Positions 37,196 to 52,025 are shown, counted from the first letter of the stretch. The stretch is 64,000 bases of DNA from Sinonovacula constricta (GCA_007844125.1 CM017564.1:19238115-19302114), one strand, 5' to 3'. The notes: generated by a model from the sequence alone, not told the origin. Program-made: numbers and translations.

Positions 37196-37527
37196 TTTAT
37201 ATCAGATTTTATAGTTAATGAGGTATGTAAGACATCTACTTTAATTTTAACCATGTTTTATAATAGTATAAAATATAATATAAATAGGATTTAAAACATG
37301 TACTGTTATTTTCTGTTTTGTATAAGCAGGCATAGAGTGTCCTACATTTATGTTTTTACCATGGTGATAATATTTTATTATTTGTGTGCTTATTTGTTTC
37401 ATACAAACTTTAGATGAACAAAAATGACATTTATTTTCAAAGAAATTTCACTTTCTCATATTCATTATCATATGTTTCCTGCTACTTATAAAGTTGTATT
37501 GTAGATTTTGTCATGAATTCTCAATAA
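37196..37527. other. Short gene-free stretch 5' of the LINE remnant
   Basis: AT-rich, no LINE endonuclease motif; the retroelement homology stops here. Confidence 0.4.
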
Positions 37528-38020
37528 GAATATATGACAAAGTCCTATGAGTATTGCAACATATACCAAACTCCGAAAAGGCACAGAACAAAGGTATTTC
37601 ACATGCATGCCAAGCGAAAAGTAAGAACAAATTTGTGATGAGTCATTTAAGGAAAAGAGCAAACCCGACAGTTACCGCCTTGGAACGGTCAGTCGGCAAT
37701 ATGGACCGACTGGGGTGCTTAAACCGGTTTTACAGAGCTCTAACCTCGCACTTCCTGACGAGTTTCTCAAATGCATGCAACGAAAAGAAAAACGATCGAT
37801 TTGAAAACAAAATGTCCATGCGCTGATATTTACTATACGTAAAATAATGTCCACATAGTGTTCAGAAAAGGAATATGGTATTATTTCGATTTGAAAAACA
37901 ACACAAAAATGGTTGACCACAATTAAAATTAACTTTCTGAATCATGAACAAACATGACCAGAGACGAATAAATGGTTGTAGTATCCTGTTCATGTGAAGA
38001 TGGAATTGAAGAACCAATGT
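37528..38020 (+). repeat. Family B repeat, copy 8 (longest of its subtype)
   Basis: It runs from ATATGACAAAGTCC through the core (37,671-37,695), the hairpin pair CAGTCGG / CCGACTG, CAGAGCTCTAACCTCGCAC, TGTCCATGCGCTGATATTTA, and on to AATAAATGGTTGTAGTATCC. The last part recurs at 40,550-40,580. Confidence 0.75.
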
Positions 38021-38173
38021 TCAATGTCCATCAAGGGAAATACACGTAACAATCCTTAAAGGATGAATTAAATGACAACATAGATTACAATGCAAATAAT
38101 GTTCTTTATCAATACTACAAACAAGTTGTTCAGCCAAATTCTTTAATGCGTGTAAACTTATAAAGTGAACATC

Positions 38174-38450
38174 AATGTCATCATCATCAGCAGCAGCAGC
38201 AACATCAACAGCATCGTCATCATCATTATTATTTATATTATTATCATCAGTAGCAGCATTACCATGATCAGCATTATTATCGTTGTCGTCGTCATCATCT
38301 GCATCAGCAGAAGCATTATCATCGTCGTCATCATCGTCGTCTTCGCCATTATCATCATCATCGCAATCATAATCATCATCTTAATCATTATCATAATCTT
38401 CATCATCGTCATTATCATCATCATTAGCGTCATCATTATCCTCTCATTTG
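38174..38450. repeat. Imperfect (TCA/TTA/GCA)n trinucleotide tract
   Basis: Mixed TCA, TCG, TTA and GCA triplets over about 280 nt; the poly-Ile and poly-Met ORFs on either strand are artefacts of it. A related tract lies at 38,781-38,912. Confidence 0.9.
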
Positions 38451-38584
38451 CAATTAGCATTATCCATCAATGTGTTTATTAATTAATTAATTATTTATTT
38501 TAATTATTTATTTTATATTTTATTTTATTTTGTTTTATATTTTAATCTTACTTTATATTTCATGTTATTGTATATTTTATTTTT

Positions 38585-38588
<4 letters not shown>

Positions 38589-38673
<85 letters not shown>
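38589..38673. repeat. Compound (AT)n(GA)n microsatellite
   Basis: (AT)n at 38,589-38,619 switches at TACAG to (GA)n to 38,673, with a further short (AT)n after it. The same TATACAGAGAG junction occurs at 16,291-16,300. Confidence 0.95.
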
Positions 38674-38676
<3 letters not shown>

Positions 38677-38912
38677 TATATATATATAATTTGTTTACTT
38701 TTATTGCATATTTTATTTATTTACAAAATAATTATTATAATTAACAAAAACATAATCAAGACTTTAACACTATACCATTCAACATCATCGTCATCAGCAA
38801 CAGTATCATGACAATCAGCAGCATCATCACAGAATTATCACTATCATCATTATTATCATCATCATCATCGTTGTCGTCGTCAATATCATCGTCAAGATCA
38901 TAATCATTGAAT

Positions 38913-39819
38913 CACAAATATAGCAATTTATCGGACACGTGATGTCATATTTATATAGTTGTGGAAAAATATATAGAAAAGCTTAGATATAAAAGCACAC
39001 AAAATAAATGTTTGATTAGGAGATTGCATTTCACCTTCAATATAAGTGACGGTACAGGTTTGCACGGGCAAACAGTAGCTCGAAAATATGTACGAGAACA
39101 AACTATCTGAAGACTGTTAGGTATTTACTGCAACCATTAAGAATTGAACTTGTTATCTTTTTAAGTTCATATGCCAATCATTGACAAAGGGCAAACCTGT
39201 AAGTGTCTAATCGTCGATATTGTCAACAGATGAAACAATATCATATGAAATGTGTTAGAAGAGATGATGCGTGACCTGAAGATAATACAACGGAATGAAT
39301 TTTACGTGCTCATTACAGGACCAAGATAAACACACATTGTTCAAGAGCAACGCTTCCATTGTTACAAAACGCTCCGTATGGTCTAGCGTAAAAATCTGCC
39401 TTTACAAATTTTACAATATCTTTGTGCCCCAGTTAACGCGGCGGGTAATGATACATTAAGAATCGCAGTACATTGATTGTATTGGTGTTGTCCTCTACAA
39501 TCCTAAGATAGGGTACGCTTTCAACATATTTTATTTAGAGGACAAATGATTTTAAAATGAATAGCATAAACACATTTACTGTCTGTCGTTGCGATTTGCG
39601 GTTTTATTCTTGAGTAAAATACTCGCACTTTGCAACCTAGCTTAGAATCAAAGGTGAAGAAAGGTTCGCAATTTTCCGTTATACAGCAGCAATTACGTTC
39701 TTAACAAGTCGTTCCATATCTGAGTGATATTTGAACTGTTATCATATATAAGAATCTTATTATACATGCACGATTGCATTACAATAATTTCATTGATATT
39801 TGCAATATTTATAAATAAT
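38913..39819. other. Gene-free stretch
   Basis: No features recognised. ACACTCGCATTTTGCAACCTAGC-like sequence near 39,628 also occurs at 54,980 and 59,948, so part of this is a dispersed repeat. Confidence 0.4.
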
Positions 39820-40010
39820 GAAAGATGACAAAGTCCTGTGAACATTGCAACATATACTAAAATTTGAAAATGCACATGACAAGGGCATTCACATGCAAGC
39901 GAAATGTATAAGTAAGAACAAATCTGTGATGAGTCATTAAACAACAAAAGAGCAAACACAACAGTCAGCAATAGGGACCGACTGGCGTGCATCACCTGTT
40001 TTCCTCAACA
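39820..40010 (+). repeat. Family B repeat, copy 9 (core deleted)
   Basis: It starts GATGACAAAGTCCTGTGAAC and keeps GTGATGAGTCATTAAACAA, but the core ACCGCCTTGGAACGG is missing: the sequence jumps from ACAACAGTCAG to CAATAGGGACCGACTGG. Confidence 0.65.
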
Positions 40011-40289
40011 TATTCTTCTAAACATCTCATATTGTCAGGGTTTTTTTTATAATTTGCATTAGCAAATATCAGTTGTTACTGTACAGGTAGGAACAATCTG
40101 GCTCTGGCAGTGAGGAAATTACATTGTTCACAGGAAATGTCGACCAGGTGATTTGGTCACGTATTCATTCTTATAAAGACATTAAATGTTACAGTAGCAA
40201 TATATATGCACTTTAACATTAGCATACCTTGTAACTGAACAAGAGCAACTTATTGACAGTGTGCCCTTTTTCTCTCAGTGATAGTATAA

Positions 40290-40600
40290 TGTAAGCTGCT
40301 ACAGTTGCAAGCCAAATATAAAAGAAAGAACAAATCTGTGATCTGTAAGACATTTAACAAAAAGAGCAAACACGACAGGTACCGCGTCACGTCAGTGAAA
40401 AATAATGTCCACAAAGTGTTAAGAAGAGAGAGAGGGAGAGAGAGAAAAAGGGGGAGAGGTTTTATTTTGATTAGAATAACTACACAAAATTATTGATTTT
40501 AAATGAAATTAACTTTTTGTATGAAGAAATATGTAAGGAAAATGACCAGAGAATAATAAATGGTTGTAGCATCCTGTTCATATGAAAATGAAAATGAAAC
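40290..40600 (+). repeat. Family B repeat, copy 10 (core rearranged, GA-rich insertion)
   Basis: It has AAGAACAAATCTGTGATCTG and GAGCAAACACGACAGGTACCG, then an altered core, AAAAATAATGTCCACAAAGT, a GA-rich stretch at 40,428-40,458, and AATAAATGGTTGTAGCATCC. Confidence 0.6.
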
Positions 40601-41957
40601 CGTAAGCACAGAAGACAATCATTCATCTCAGACGGTATCCTAACGTCAAGGGATATAACCCACTTATCCTAACGATATACAATTTATTATGTCATCGGTG
40701 CAGATACACGTTCAACATACAACAGATTTATGTTCTTTAGTTAAAGTGACCATATTGGCATTTACACAACCTGACAAGCTGATAATACGAGGTATGCAAA
40801 CAGAAAACATGGGATCATGTTATGTTAATATTTATAGTTGGCATGCAAGTTATGATGCCCTAAGAAAGACTGTGATGTCTTCAGGTCGACAAAAAAAAAA
40901 AAAAAAACGTTGCGATTGTTTCACCATACCTTTTACTAAATTAAACTCAGAGGTCAGTGTTTCGTCTATCATAAACAGTAAAGTGATTGGTTCGATTACT
41001 GTATAATAAACATGAATTACGAATGTTGTGACTTTCTATAATGAAGTATATATAAGTCCGTGCTGCATAATACTTAAACGATACAAGAAAGAAACGTTCA
41101 TACCTTTAGCTTTTTTTAACTTTCAATATATGATCTTCTTGCAAACAATGTATCATATTCCAAAACTAAATGTCCCCTACAACTCCCAACAATAGATCAG
41201 TTGTCCGTGACTAGGTTTATTGAATTCAAACGGAGATAGAATAATAGAAAGTTGAACAGGCGTAAAGACAAAAGACACAATGATCCATGTATACTTAAAT
41301 AAACGTAATGGTATTTAGTGGTATATCAATAAGCGAGAGAAGTCAAATCAGTACTGCCTTATAGCCGCCTGCATCTTATTTTCAGCAAAGGCAGATCACT
41401 TTTTTTAAAACCCACAGTCGCACGGCAGAAGAGTTGAATGGAATCAAAATAACAAGATTTCGATCAACCGATTTACTGACACATTTGGAATATAATGTGA
41501 AAAAGGTATGTATACATTTATTTATTCTATTATTTGCATGCTCGAAATTGCAATCATCTTAAATGGTTCAATACCATGTATGACTATCTAATAACATGAA
41601 CCACCATAAATATATCTAGTTTCTTTCCTATAGGTTGTTAGTTATCTGCATATTATTTGCTAATGCCTTTGAGTAACAAGTCGGTAGTGTCCATTGTTGT
41701 TTATGATTATTGCAGTGTTAATACATATTTGTTTTGCTTATTCGAGATTTAAATGTTTTGCTTTGCTTTAAATTTGCTTACTGTATTATAAGTAGACAAT
41801 TTCTGGTGCCGCGCATAAAACACGACTAAATAGACCATTAACGAACAATTAAAATATTTAAAATGTTATCGTACAATTAGTATTTGCGCTCCAATAAAAT
41901 AGCACACTGCCCCATATCGGTGGGGCTTTATTATTACTGCTTAGAATGATTTTTTAG
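40600..41957 (+). repeat. Family A repeat, copy 2 (most complete)
   Basis: It runs from the CCTAACGTCAAGGGATATAA block (40,640) through ATACACGTTCAACATACAAC, ATTTGGAATATAATGTGAAA (41,483), TTGTTAGTTATCTGCATATT (41,635), to CCATATCGGTGGGGCTTTAT (41,914). The ORF at 40,689-41,006 is repeat-derived. Confidence 0.7.
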
Positions 41958-41962
41958 ATAAA

Positions 41963-42375
41963 TAGGTAAATAAGAAAAGGTCCTAACAAAATTTCCACAG
42001 ATATTTTAATTTTATCTACCTGTAGACAAAGGCAAACAAGGTAAATGTAAATGTGACAAAAACACAGAGACGAGACATAACACACACACACACAAAAACA
42101 TCAGTTACCGCCTTGGAACGGTCAGTCGGCCAAAGGGCCAACTGGGGTGCTTAAACCTAGTTTGTGGAGCGCTCCAACCTCGCACTTCCTGGAGGTTTTT
42201 CTATCAAACAAACAGTGTAAATAAAAGATATACCGTCAAAGTGAAACAACTAACAGTAAGCACCTGCATCGGGAGTTAAAAGAGATATAATGAACTTATT
42301 TACATAAATAATAACTAGTAATAAAATTAACGAACAACATATGTACAGCATGTACAGTGGTAAAATCTAGAGATG
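41963..42375 (+). repeat. Family B repeat, copy 11
   Basis: It is collinear with copy 2 (11,652-12,060) over its whole length, including the core at 42,106-42,126 and a short (CA)n before it. It sits between two family A copies. Confidence 0.8.
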
Positions 42376-42399
42376 GTCTTGGTAACCATAATGAGATGT

Positions 42400-42960
42400 T
42401 GATATCGTGGTATCTTTATTTTAGAACAAACGGCATCAGTTAAAACCCCGTGTAATGTATGTGTAATTGTTTCTACAAATGATGTTAGTTAAAAAAAACT
42501 ATTCACCAAAGACAAATAGTATTTTCTCGCTGTTTGTTGTTGCTATTTTTATTTGCTTTTATTCGTTGCGAGGTAGTTATCTGCACATTATTTGTTCATG
42601 CCTATCGAGTAAGTCGGTAGTTTCCGCATGTTGTTATGTAATTAACAAGAGTATTGCACTATTTTTATTATATGTGTTTCGTTCAGTTGATGTTAAATGT
42701 TCAGCTCCAATGACGGTGTTTTTTTCCTCAAGTATAATACAAAAATTCTAATGTCAAATAAAGCAGGACTACATTGATCTTTAATAATGTTATGGTCTAA
42801 AAATGTTATCGCACGATAATCATTTGCGCTGCAATAAAATATGCAACCTGCCTCGTATCGGTGAGGCTTCAAATATATCTTTCTTCCTTGGTTGGATTAT
42901 AAGATAATATAGAAGCTATAGATGATTAAGCTGTACGTCAATTTCATTTACTACTGCGCC
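42400..42960 (+). repeat. Family A repeat, copy 3 (5' truncated)
   Basis: It has AGGTAGTTATCTGCACATTA (42,570), AATAAAATATGCAACCTGCC and TCGTATCGGTGAGGCTTC, each repeated from copy 2. It is therefore a second copy in the same orientation, not the continuation of copy 2. Confidence 0.6.
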
Positions 42961-44064
42961 ATTTATATGTCTTACTTGTAGAGTAATTATACTGCAGGAA
43001 AACTAACAGTAATCTAACAATCGTCAGCAGTGCACACATTTGGTTTATGTTCGCAACCTTATCTAGAATTATTGTATTAAAAGGAAAAGCTGGCTGAAAA
43101 GAGTGTAAATACTGTCAGAACTTTAGGTTTAGAGTAATCACATCCCCCACATCAAATGATAACTTATACAGAAAGTTTAATACAAGCTATACAGATGTAA
43201 AAAGTAATGAAACAGATTAAGGAGAGAGTGATATAATGGCCTCTTAAGAAAGGTTATAATTACAATTAACCACTTTCTGAGGTGTATTAAAAAACTTAAC
43301 TACATGGCATTAAACTAAACACAATAATGTTTTGACAAATGCTCTGTATTGACATCTTTTGGCAAAATCATTCGACCATTTTTAGTAAAGTCGGTTTAAA
43401 CTTTTCCTTTAATAACTGCTCATTATAAACTGCCGTTAATGGCGACATCAACCACACACACAAAAAAAATAGCGGAGGGCGTCTTGGTGCGACGGGTCTT
43501 ATTGTGACATGCTAATTTTGCGGGACCATGTACAAATCTAAGATTCTTCTGTACACCTGATTGAATATATTTCATAATCAGAAGCGGTGTATAGAGCGAT
43601 CTATCAAATGTACCAATCAATATTTAATGAATAGGGTAGGTTTCAATTAAAGAAAATTACCACACTTATGACATTGATAATACTTCTTTTCATCACGGTC
43701 TTTTCACATAGTCCTAAGATGTCAGAATTTGTCTATCGACTTATTTTACTGTCAATTATTTGTATAAATTTCTGTCCGCGATGTTGAATATCACACGGTG
43801 TCACTGACACGTAATGTTATATTAAAGATTGCTTGTAACCATGTCAATGACCAGGTTGTAAGGTAAATAATTGTTCTAGAGCTCGCCGAGATATTCGCTT
43901 CTCGCTCACCAGATAAACTTTCTCATTCTCGGCACCAACCATATATTCTCTATATCGTCACCACATAAATAATAAACAATGCCGAATGTTCATAGACAAT
44001 ATAAAGACTCATACGTTATATGTAATAGGTAATACCAAGTTATAGTCTACTTTCAAGCTACTGC
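42961..44064. other. Gene-free stretch
   Basis: No features recognised. Confidence 0.4.
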
Positions 44065-44327
44065 TCGTTCAGCCGACTTAACAGTTTACCCCCTGGTCAT
44101 TGGGTATATTCGTCAATCCCGTACAATGGCAGCTGACACATGGCGCTGGGAAGCCATATTACTGACCCGAATAACCCATCGCAGGTACCCATTTATACAC
44201 CTGGGTGAAGTGGAACAATTCGAGGTAAATTTCTTGCTCAAGGAAATTAGCGGTGACGTGACCGGGGTTCGAACCACGGACCCCGTGATCCGGAGTCGTG
44301 CGTCCTACCACTGGACTATTCCGCTCC
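44065..44327 (-). mobile_element. tRNA-derived SINE of a second type
   Basis: The minus strand starts with a clear tRNA-like head (44,250-44,325): TAGTCCAGTGGTAGGACG (A box) and a perfect B box GGTTCGAACCC. It is followed by CTTGAGCAAGAAATTTACCT and CACCCAGGTGTATAAATGGG. I recall a CTTGAGCAAG...TTTACC...AAATGGGTACC body from other molluscan repeats. The anticodon stem does not pair well, so it is not a working tRNA. Confidence 0.7.
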
Positions 44328-45679
44328 TTTCAACATCCTGAGAACAGGAAACATCAACAACAGTTGTTTAATTAAACTTAACAGGATTGTTGATTTGTTC
44401 TTGGTTGTAATAACTTTTAACATTACAGTTTGTTTCCTTCATTGAACTAGTCTGGTAAAGGAACCGCTAAAATTCACTTGAGACACTTTCTTTATTTTGA
44501 CTGTAACCTTCACAACTACAAAAAACATGTCAATTACTAATTAAATATGATTTATAATTTCTTCTTCACCTTCCAATGTAGACGTGCTATATCCCCCGTC
44601 TGCTCCTTTAGAAGAATTGTGATTTATCGATTTTGCCATAAAAATCTGTCTGTCTGTCTGTCTGTCTGTGTGCGTGCATGCGTGCGGTCTCGTCTTGTAC
44701 TTTTTACAAAGGAATGTTCGTACGTAAGCTATGTCAAACAAAAAGATTTTGATTAGAAGAATTCCTAAACGTTGTTTTATTTTGAGCCGACTTCAAGCGA
44801 CACATGAAACCAAAGAACTAGACATACGAGAGTTTAATACACTCAGAAATAATAATAATAAAAAACGTTGCTAATTAAAAAAGCAACCTTATTAATTAGT
44901 GTTAATTGAACTTGTCAGAAATCTTACAAGATACACTTTAAATGGTGATCAACTAAACCGACACAGAACCAAACGCACACTCGCACCCAAGTCTCTAATT
45001 ATAACAACATGACATAACCATACACATTCGAGATCGCTCAGAACGCTTGGTTAATAGCTTTCTGGTACTTTGTCGGCGAGAATCGTTCAAGTGATTGCAA
45101 TAAACGTATCAGAGAGGAGTTTGTTACGCTTCATTGTTTTGTCTAAAATAACAAGCTGTCGCAAAGTATTCGCCAAAAAGGACGTGGACTGTCGTTTGGT
45201 TTTGTTATATATAAATTTGTCTTTGCTGTGTAAACAAGTTTTAAACAGACTAAATGCTGTTGGTTTTTCAAGTAACATAATATCTTTGTTGAATTTTCAA
45301 ATATTAGTATATGTTTCAGTCCTCTTTTGTAAGCCAGAAAAAAAAGTAAAATGGCAACGTTGGCATGATTGAATCATCATTTTAAAGGTTGCTATTTGAA
45401 TGCATTGGTTCAAATAACGGTCTCAGTATCTCTGTAACAGGTATTGTGATTGTATAGTGGCTATGGAGTGAGAAAAGGGTACTTCTGTTCAGTTCGAACT
45501 TTATTTGGAAAAACTCAGCGTTATGCAAACGAAGAACAACGACATGACGTCAGCAACGTCACTCATCGTGCACGGCGTATGCTGCTATAAACTAACGATG
45601 TCCTGGAAAATCTCAGTATCTAGGTCTATCGTAAATTGAAGTTGCGCCAACAATAATTCATCACAAGGGATCGTAAACT
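44328..45679. other. Gene-free stretch with (TCTG)n
   Basis: A (TCTG)n/(TG)n tract lies at 44,645-44,686. An ORF at 45,070-45,372 is open on both strands but matches no family. Confidence 0.4.
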
Positions 45680-46830
45680 GAAGCTGCGCGAACGTATGCA
45701 CAGACGGCAATAATTCATCACAAAACGTAATCGGGGGTTATACCTCCCTTACCCTACCGGTATACAATGATAATAATAATATTTCGCCAGTGCAGTTATA
45801 CGTTCTACGTTCAGTAAATGTATGTTATTTTGTTAAAGTGTGCATATTAAGTTTGTGCGATAAATGATACCATCTTAAACAAAGTATCAAGTTGATAAAG
45901 CGAGCAGACACAAAACATGTGTTAATGTATCGCATTATGTTCAAATATTTAGTAGGCAACCATCTAACCAATCCTTCAGCAAATCAGCAAAGTGCTCCCT
46001 ACAATTCTTATCAATGGGATATCTGTAATCGATACACTAAAGGCCAGAGTTTATGTTTATTGTATTCTAACGGATATATAAATCTGATTATACACTTGAA
46101 TACAACACGACTATACATGTTTGGTACAAAGGAATGAATGGCCTTTAGAAAACCGTTTGTAATGTTTTCAATGGAACCGTTTGTCAGACCGTGCATAGCA
46201 ATCTGTATTGCCATTATAGCCGCATGAAACTGATCTCGATCCACACATTTATATACGCACTTGTAATATAATGTGGAAAGGTATGTATACAGTTTTAATT
46301 GTATTGTTTGCATGTGTACAATTGCAATCAACTTAAATTAGACGTTAACAGGGGAAAATGTTTCAATACCACGTGAAACTAAGATCATGAAGAAGCATTA
46401 TTATATCTATTTCGTTTTCTTTTATGTTGCGACCATATTCTCCTCTGTGTTGTTTGTCCGCCGAAGGAGTTAAGTAACATTATTTCCTCTTGCCTTTGGG
46501 TAAAAGTCATTGTCCATTTGCTTTATGTAATGTAACTGATATTTGCTATGTTTACATCATATTTGTTATGTTTATTTGAAATATTTATTTTCTTTTGCCC
46601 TGCTTTAGAGTTTTGTTTACTATAGTATAAGGAGAAATATTCTGATTTCATATAAATAAAACAGCACTACATGGACCTTTAAACAACGGTATTTGCCGAA
46701 AAAAAAATCGTAATATTAGCATTTCCGCTACAATAAAACATGCAAACTACCCCATATCGGCCAGGCTTTAATTAGATATTACTGCCTACAATGGATAATC
46801 CATTCATATTACACTTGAACAGACAACGAT
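45680..46830 (+). repeat. Family A repeat, copy 4
   Basis: It shows GGTTATACCTCCCTTACCCT, GCAGTTATACGTTCTACGTT, GTAATATAATGTGGAAAGGT (46,263), AACAGCACTACATGGACCTT and CCCATATCGGCCAGGCTTTA in the same order as copy 2. Confidence 0.65.
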
Positions 46831-47196
46831 GTAAGCTATGGGACCAACTATTGTATGCTAAGTTAAATATCTGTGGTATGTACAATCTGTAAGGTGCCTA
46901 TACGGTCCGGTTTATACACATCAGATTATGTCTTTCAAATCTGAACAATAGGCGTCCTATAATCTGATCTATTTTGAGCTACAGTACTGTCACAGATAAT
47001 TGGGTTCATTGCGCCCAAATTGAGATAATTGCAAGAAGCTCCTGGATACACACAATTAAATAAGGTGTAAAGGACGGGACTAAAGAATGTCTTTATGAGT
47101 TATTTCTCCTACATAGCATACAAAGTGCATAAGCAAATTTTCTATATTCTCTAATACCGTAGTTTACACCTTATTTAATTGTATAATTGTATATAT

Positions 47197-48518
<1,322 letters not shown>

Positions 48519-48526
48519 CACACACG

Positions 48527-48596
<70 letters not shown>
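48519..48596. repeat. (CA)n microsatellite
   Basis: CA array with two CG-containing interruptions near its start. Confidence 0.95.
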
Positions 48597-48598
<2 letters not shown>

Positions 48599-49466
48599 TA
48601 TATAAATGTGTATGATGCAAATATGTTTATATGCATATACGTACATTTGAAACCAGATCGTACTAAGATATATCAGACCTCGTCTAGTGTTGTAGTTTAA
48701 TGGCAGCGTTAGTCAATATACTGGAAATAATGGTCATTTCCTTCTTTGTCTTCGCTTGTTTTTCATTTTGCCGAACTTGGAAAATGAATAAATAAGCATA
48801 GCTTGTTTATATTTTGTTCGTACCTAGGTGCATGTTTGTTCAATCATCAGATCTCACTTTATTCTGTCCCGAGATACTGCACGGATAACAATAAAGAAAT
48901 TGTGCACCTTAAACAAATTGTGTATACAATGTTTATATATTACGAATGACTGTTAACTTACAATTGTTTAGTTTTACTACAACTATTCAAATTACACTGT
49001 GTTATTGCTGTTAGTATTAAATTTCTAGCTTCAAAAAATTATTATTTTGACATTGATACTGGATACTGTTGTATTATATGGTATGAAGGCAGATATTACC
49101 TTTTGACTTCCACTATTTAGAAAGGAGGATACACAATATCAAAGTTTTAGATTGCATCTGTCAGCAAAACGTATTTCGTCATTGTGCACAAATTATACAT
49201 AACGTTCCTAAATGTTGACATACACTGTGCAATCTTAAATTCGGTCGACAGTACACTCAAAGTACAAAAATTTGGATTTAAACATAGAAATGTATATAAC
49301 GTTCTTATTATATTATCTGTCGTATAAACGGTCTGTTTGAATCATATCTATATATTAAAATAAAAGGAAATGCATATTTAAGAACAGGTTATTAATAAAA
49401 TAATTAAAATAATTCCGGTATTTTTATTATTATTATTTTCCTTTCAAATACGAAAACTTCGATTGA

Positions 49467-49853
49467 TTTGACACAATTTCTGAAAATGATTACTCAATTT
49501 GTACACGATACTACCAAATTGTTACACACTATGTACACATTTCTACTAAGTGTTTGAACAAGAACCGTCCAATCCAGGAAGAATTATCATTTTCTATATT
49601 TATCGTGTTTATTTTGTTACCAACCCAAAAGGATTTAAATGGCGTTACTTTTAGGATAACTCCTGAATAAATAAGAAATATAGACTCAAAATGGAAGTCA
49701 AAACTTATTTCGGCAAAAGAAAGGAGGAGGGATAAACTTTTTCCTACTTTGTATAATTTATATAAACATTTACAACAAATGATCGTGTATGTCAATGGCA
49801 ACAATATACCAGGCGGTGGTAGTATGTCGAAGCCCATAAATGACAATACCTAG
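49467..49853 (+). pseudogene. Possible decayed coding segment with one internal stop
   Basis: This frame is open for 129 codons apart from a single TAA at 49,668-49,670. It reads naturally after the stop (WKSKLISAKERRRDKLFP, then NLYKHLQQMIVYVNGNN) and ends at TAG 49,851. In such AT-rich sequence so long a nearly open frame is unusual, but the minus strand is also open over 49,529-49,846, so chance or antisense mirroring is possible. I recognise no family; there is no acceptor or donor of note. Confidence 0.2.
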
Positions 49854-50929
49854 AACAATCACTGCATGTAATTATAATTAGTATAAATTTCAGGCAATAC
49901 AAAATGAAGAAATTAAAGTTAGTATAAAATGAAGTTGTATAAAACTTTGAGCCAAAATGTCCGACGTTTTGTTTACATTACCCTTACGTTATTTTGGTTA
50001 GGATGTATTGCCTGATCTGTTTTATTATCACCCTGACATACAATACTGCACCATGAATTGTTTTATGCGTCAATATTTAGACATTAATGAATAATATTAG
50101 TGAAAATATTATTGATATCCACGGAGAACATAGAACTTAGTATGTACACCTATCACCATTTGAACAGTCAACCAAGTACTGTTATCATTTTGGGTGTGAA
50201 GACGACATGTTATCAACAAGCATTTAATATTAGGGTTAAATTAAACACAAATATTACACATTTTAAACAGCAAAACATATGTTACTAATATAATTTCATT
50301 ATATACAAACATATGACCTAACCTTTTTACAAAATACAATCTATTTATCATTAGAGGTATTGCACTTAGTTAAACTATTTTAGAAATTCCAATTGACTTT
50401 TAAAATCAAAAAGCTTGTAGCTTGCTCAACATAAAACTGTCGAATCTGTTATAATTGATGGTATGTTTGGCTTTTTTCTTAGTTGTACACTTTTTATTTT
50501 TGTATAACATAAAAATAAGCTTTACTTTTATTTAAATTATAAAACACTATTTTTCACAAACACGCGATGTTTACAGATCTTGCACATTACTGCATGCGGC
50601 CATAAATCACAAAATCATACAATTAATGTAGAGCTTTGTACATTTAATTTAATATTTCTATTTCAAGTAACCAACTATAATACAGTCTGGAATTTTAAAT
50701 GTGTAACATAATTTCGACAAGACGAACCATTGTTGTTAACATTTAACATAAGATTTCTAAGATATTAAAACACAATGCAACACTCTAAGGACTTGTCATC
50801 CTTTCGTATTAGCTCCAATTAATGGGTTTGAAGTGGCAACATTAACCTATCTTAATTAACCTTTTTGTAACTTATGGTATCTGAAGTCAAATTAATTTTT
50901 TTTTTCGAATTGCGTTCTTATTTTTTATC
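49854..50929. other. Gene-free stretch
   Basis: No features recognised. Confidence 0.4.
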
Positions 50930-51800
50930 ACGACCAAAAATGTCAGCTGCGGAAAAGTAAGCGCAGATGACAACAATTCACCACCGGTGGTCATTCTAAC
51001 GTCAGCGTTACACCCCAGTTACCATACTGTTATACAATCAAATAACTAAGTCATCAGTACATGTATACGTAAAACGTACCGGACCTGGAAACACATTCGC
51101 TATAGCACCGGCTCATAATACGGGAGGCCCCGGGGTCGAACCCAGGCCGCGACATACCAAATTCTTAAAAATGATAGTGGTATAGCTCCCTTCCCAAACC
51201 TCCAGCAAATACAAGGGTAGTTCCACGACTGGTGTCAGGATAATGTGACTGGATGTGGGATTATGCCATATTTTAACGGTATGCTACACACAGTAAAGGC
51301 AGAACTACATCACGTGGACACCGTCCCCATGGTGACACATAAATACAATTAATTTTGTCAAATGTAACATTTTACTCTTGTTTTCTGTCGACCATGTTTC
51401 CAATTACAAAACCAAATGCCCCCTATAAGTCATAACAATGAGAGATCGGTTATAAACTCCACTACGGTCACAGCCATCATGTTTATTCACACAGACATTT
51501 AGACTTCTATCAAGCACTCACTCAAATAGATAGTGAAATTAGCCGTTGACGTAAAAAATTAAAGTATGGGACTTAAGAATCAATGGCTACTTAAATAAAG
51601 CGTTTCAGCAATGACTGAAAAGCTCGCAGTGCAGATTAGTTGAATAAAATTAAAACAAAACGTTTTCCTATTTACATACACATTTGGAATATATTCTATA
51701 TTAATGGGAACGTGTGTACTAAAGTATTAATAGTATTGTTTGCATTCACACAGTTGCAATCATCTAAAGTCCGACCGACCTTCACAGTTATAAACTGTTT
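50930..51800 (+). repeat. Family A repeat, copy 5, interrupted by a tRNA-like fragment
   Basis: It has CATTCTAACGTCAGCGTTAC, then ACGTAAAACGTACC at 51,067. This is broken by an unrelated stretch (about 51,080-51,340) containing an inverted B box (GGGGTCGAACCC at 51,132) and GGTGTCAGGATAATGTGACTG. It then resumes at CAAAACCAAATGCCCCCTAT and ACATTTGGAATATATTCTAT. Confidence 0.55.
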
Positions 51801-51994
51801 TAAGACCATGTACTAACACCCCAAAACATGACCCTCCATTATTTCATAAAGAGTTGGAGTTGGAGAATATTTCCCAATCAAATGAACAGCTTTAATCACA
51901 CTACTCTTGATATTTTAAATACTTTTACCAGAGGGATTTTTTGTATAAAGGACTTAACTTTTAGAGACAACTAATGAAGATTTAACATGTCGAT

Positions 51995-51997
<3 letters not shown>

Positions 51998-52025
<28 letters not shown>
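51998..52025. repeat. Short (AT)n
   Basis: A 28-nt AT run. Confidence 0.95.

Noticed and set aside
38165..38482. Poly-Ile/poly-Met ORFs on both strands
   Set aside because: Low-complexity trinucleotide tract.
44250..44325. Functional tRNA gene
   Set aside because: A and B boxes are good, but the anticodon stem does not pair and a SINE body follows directly.
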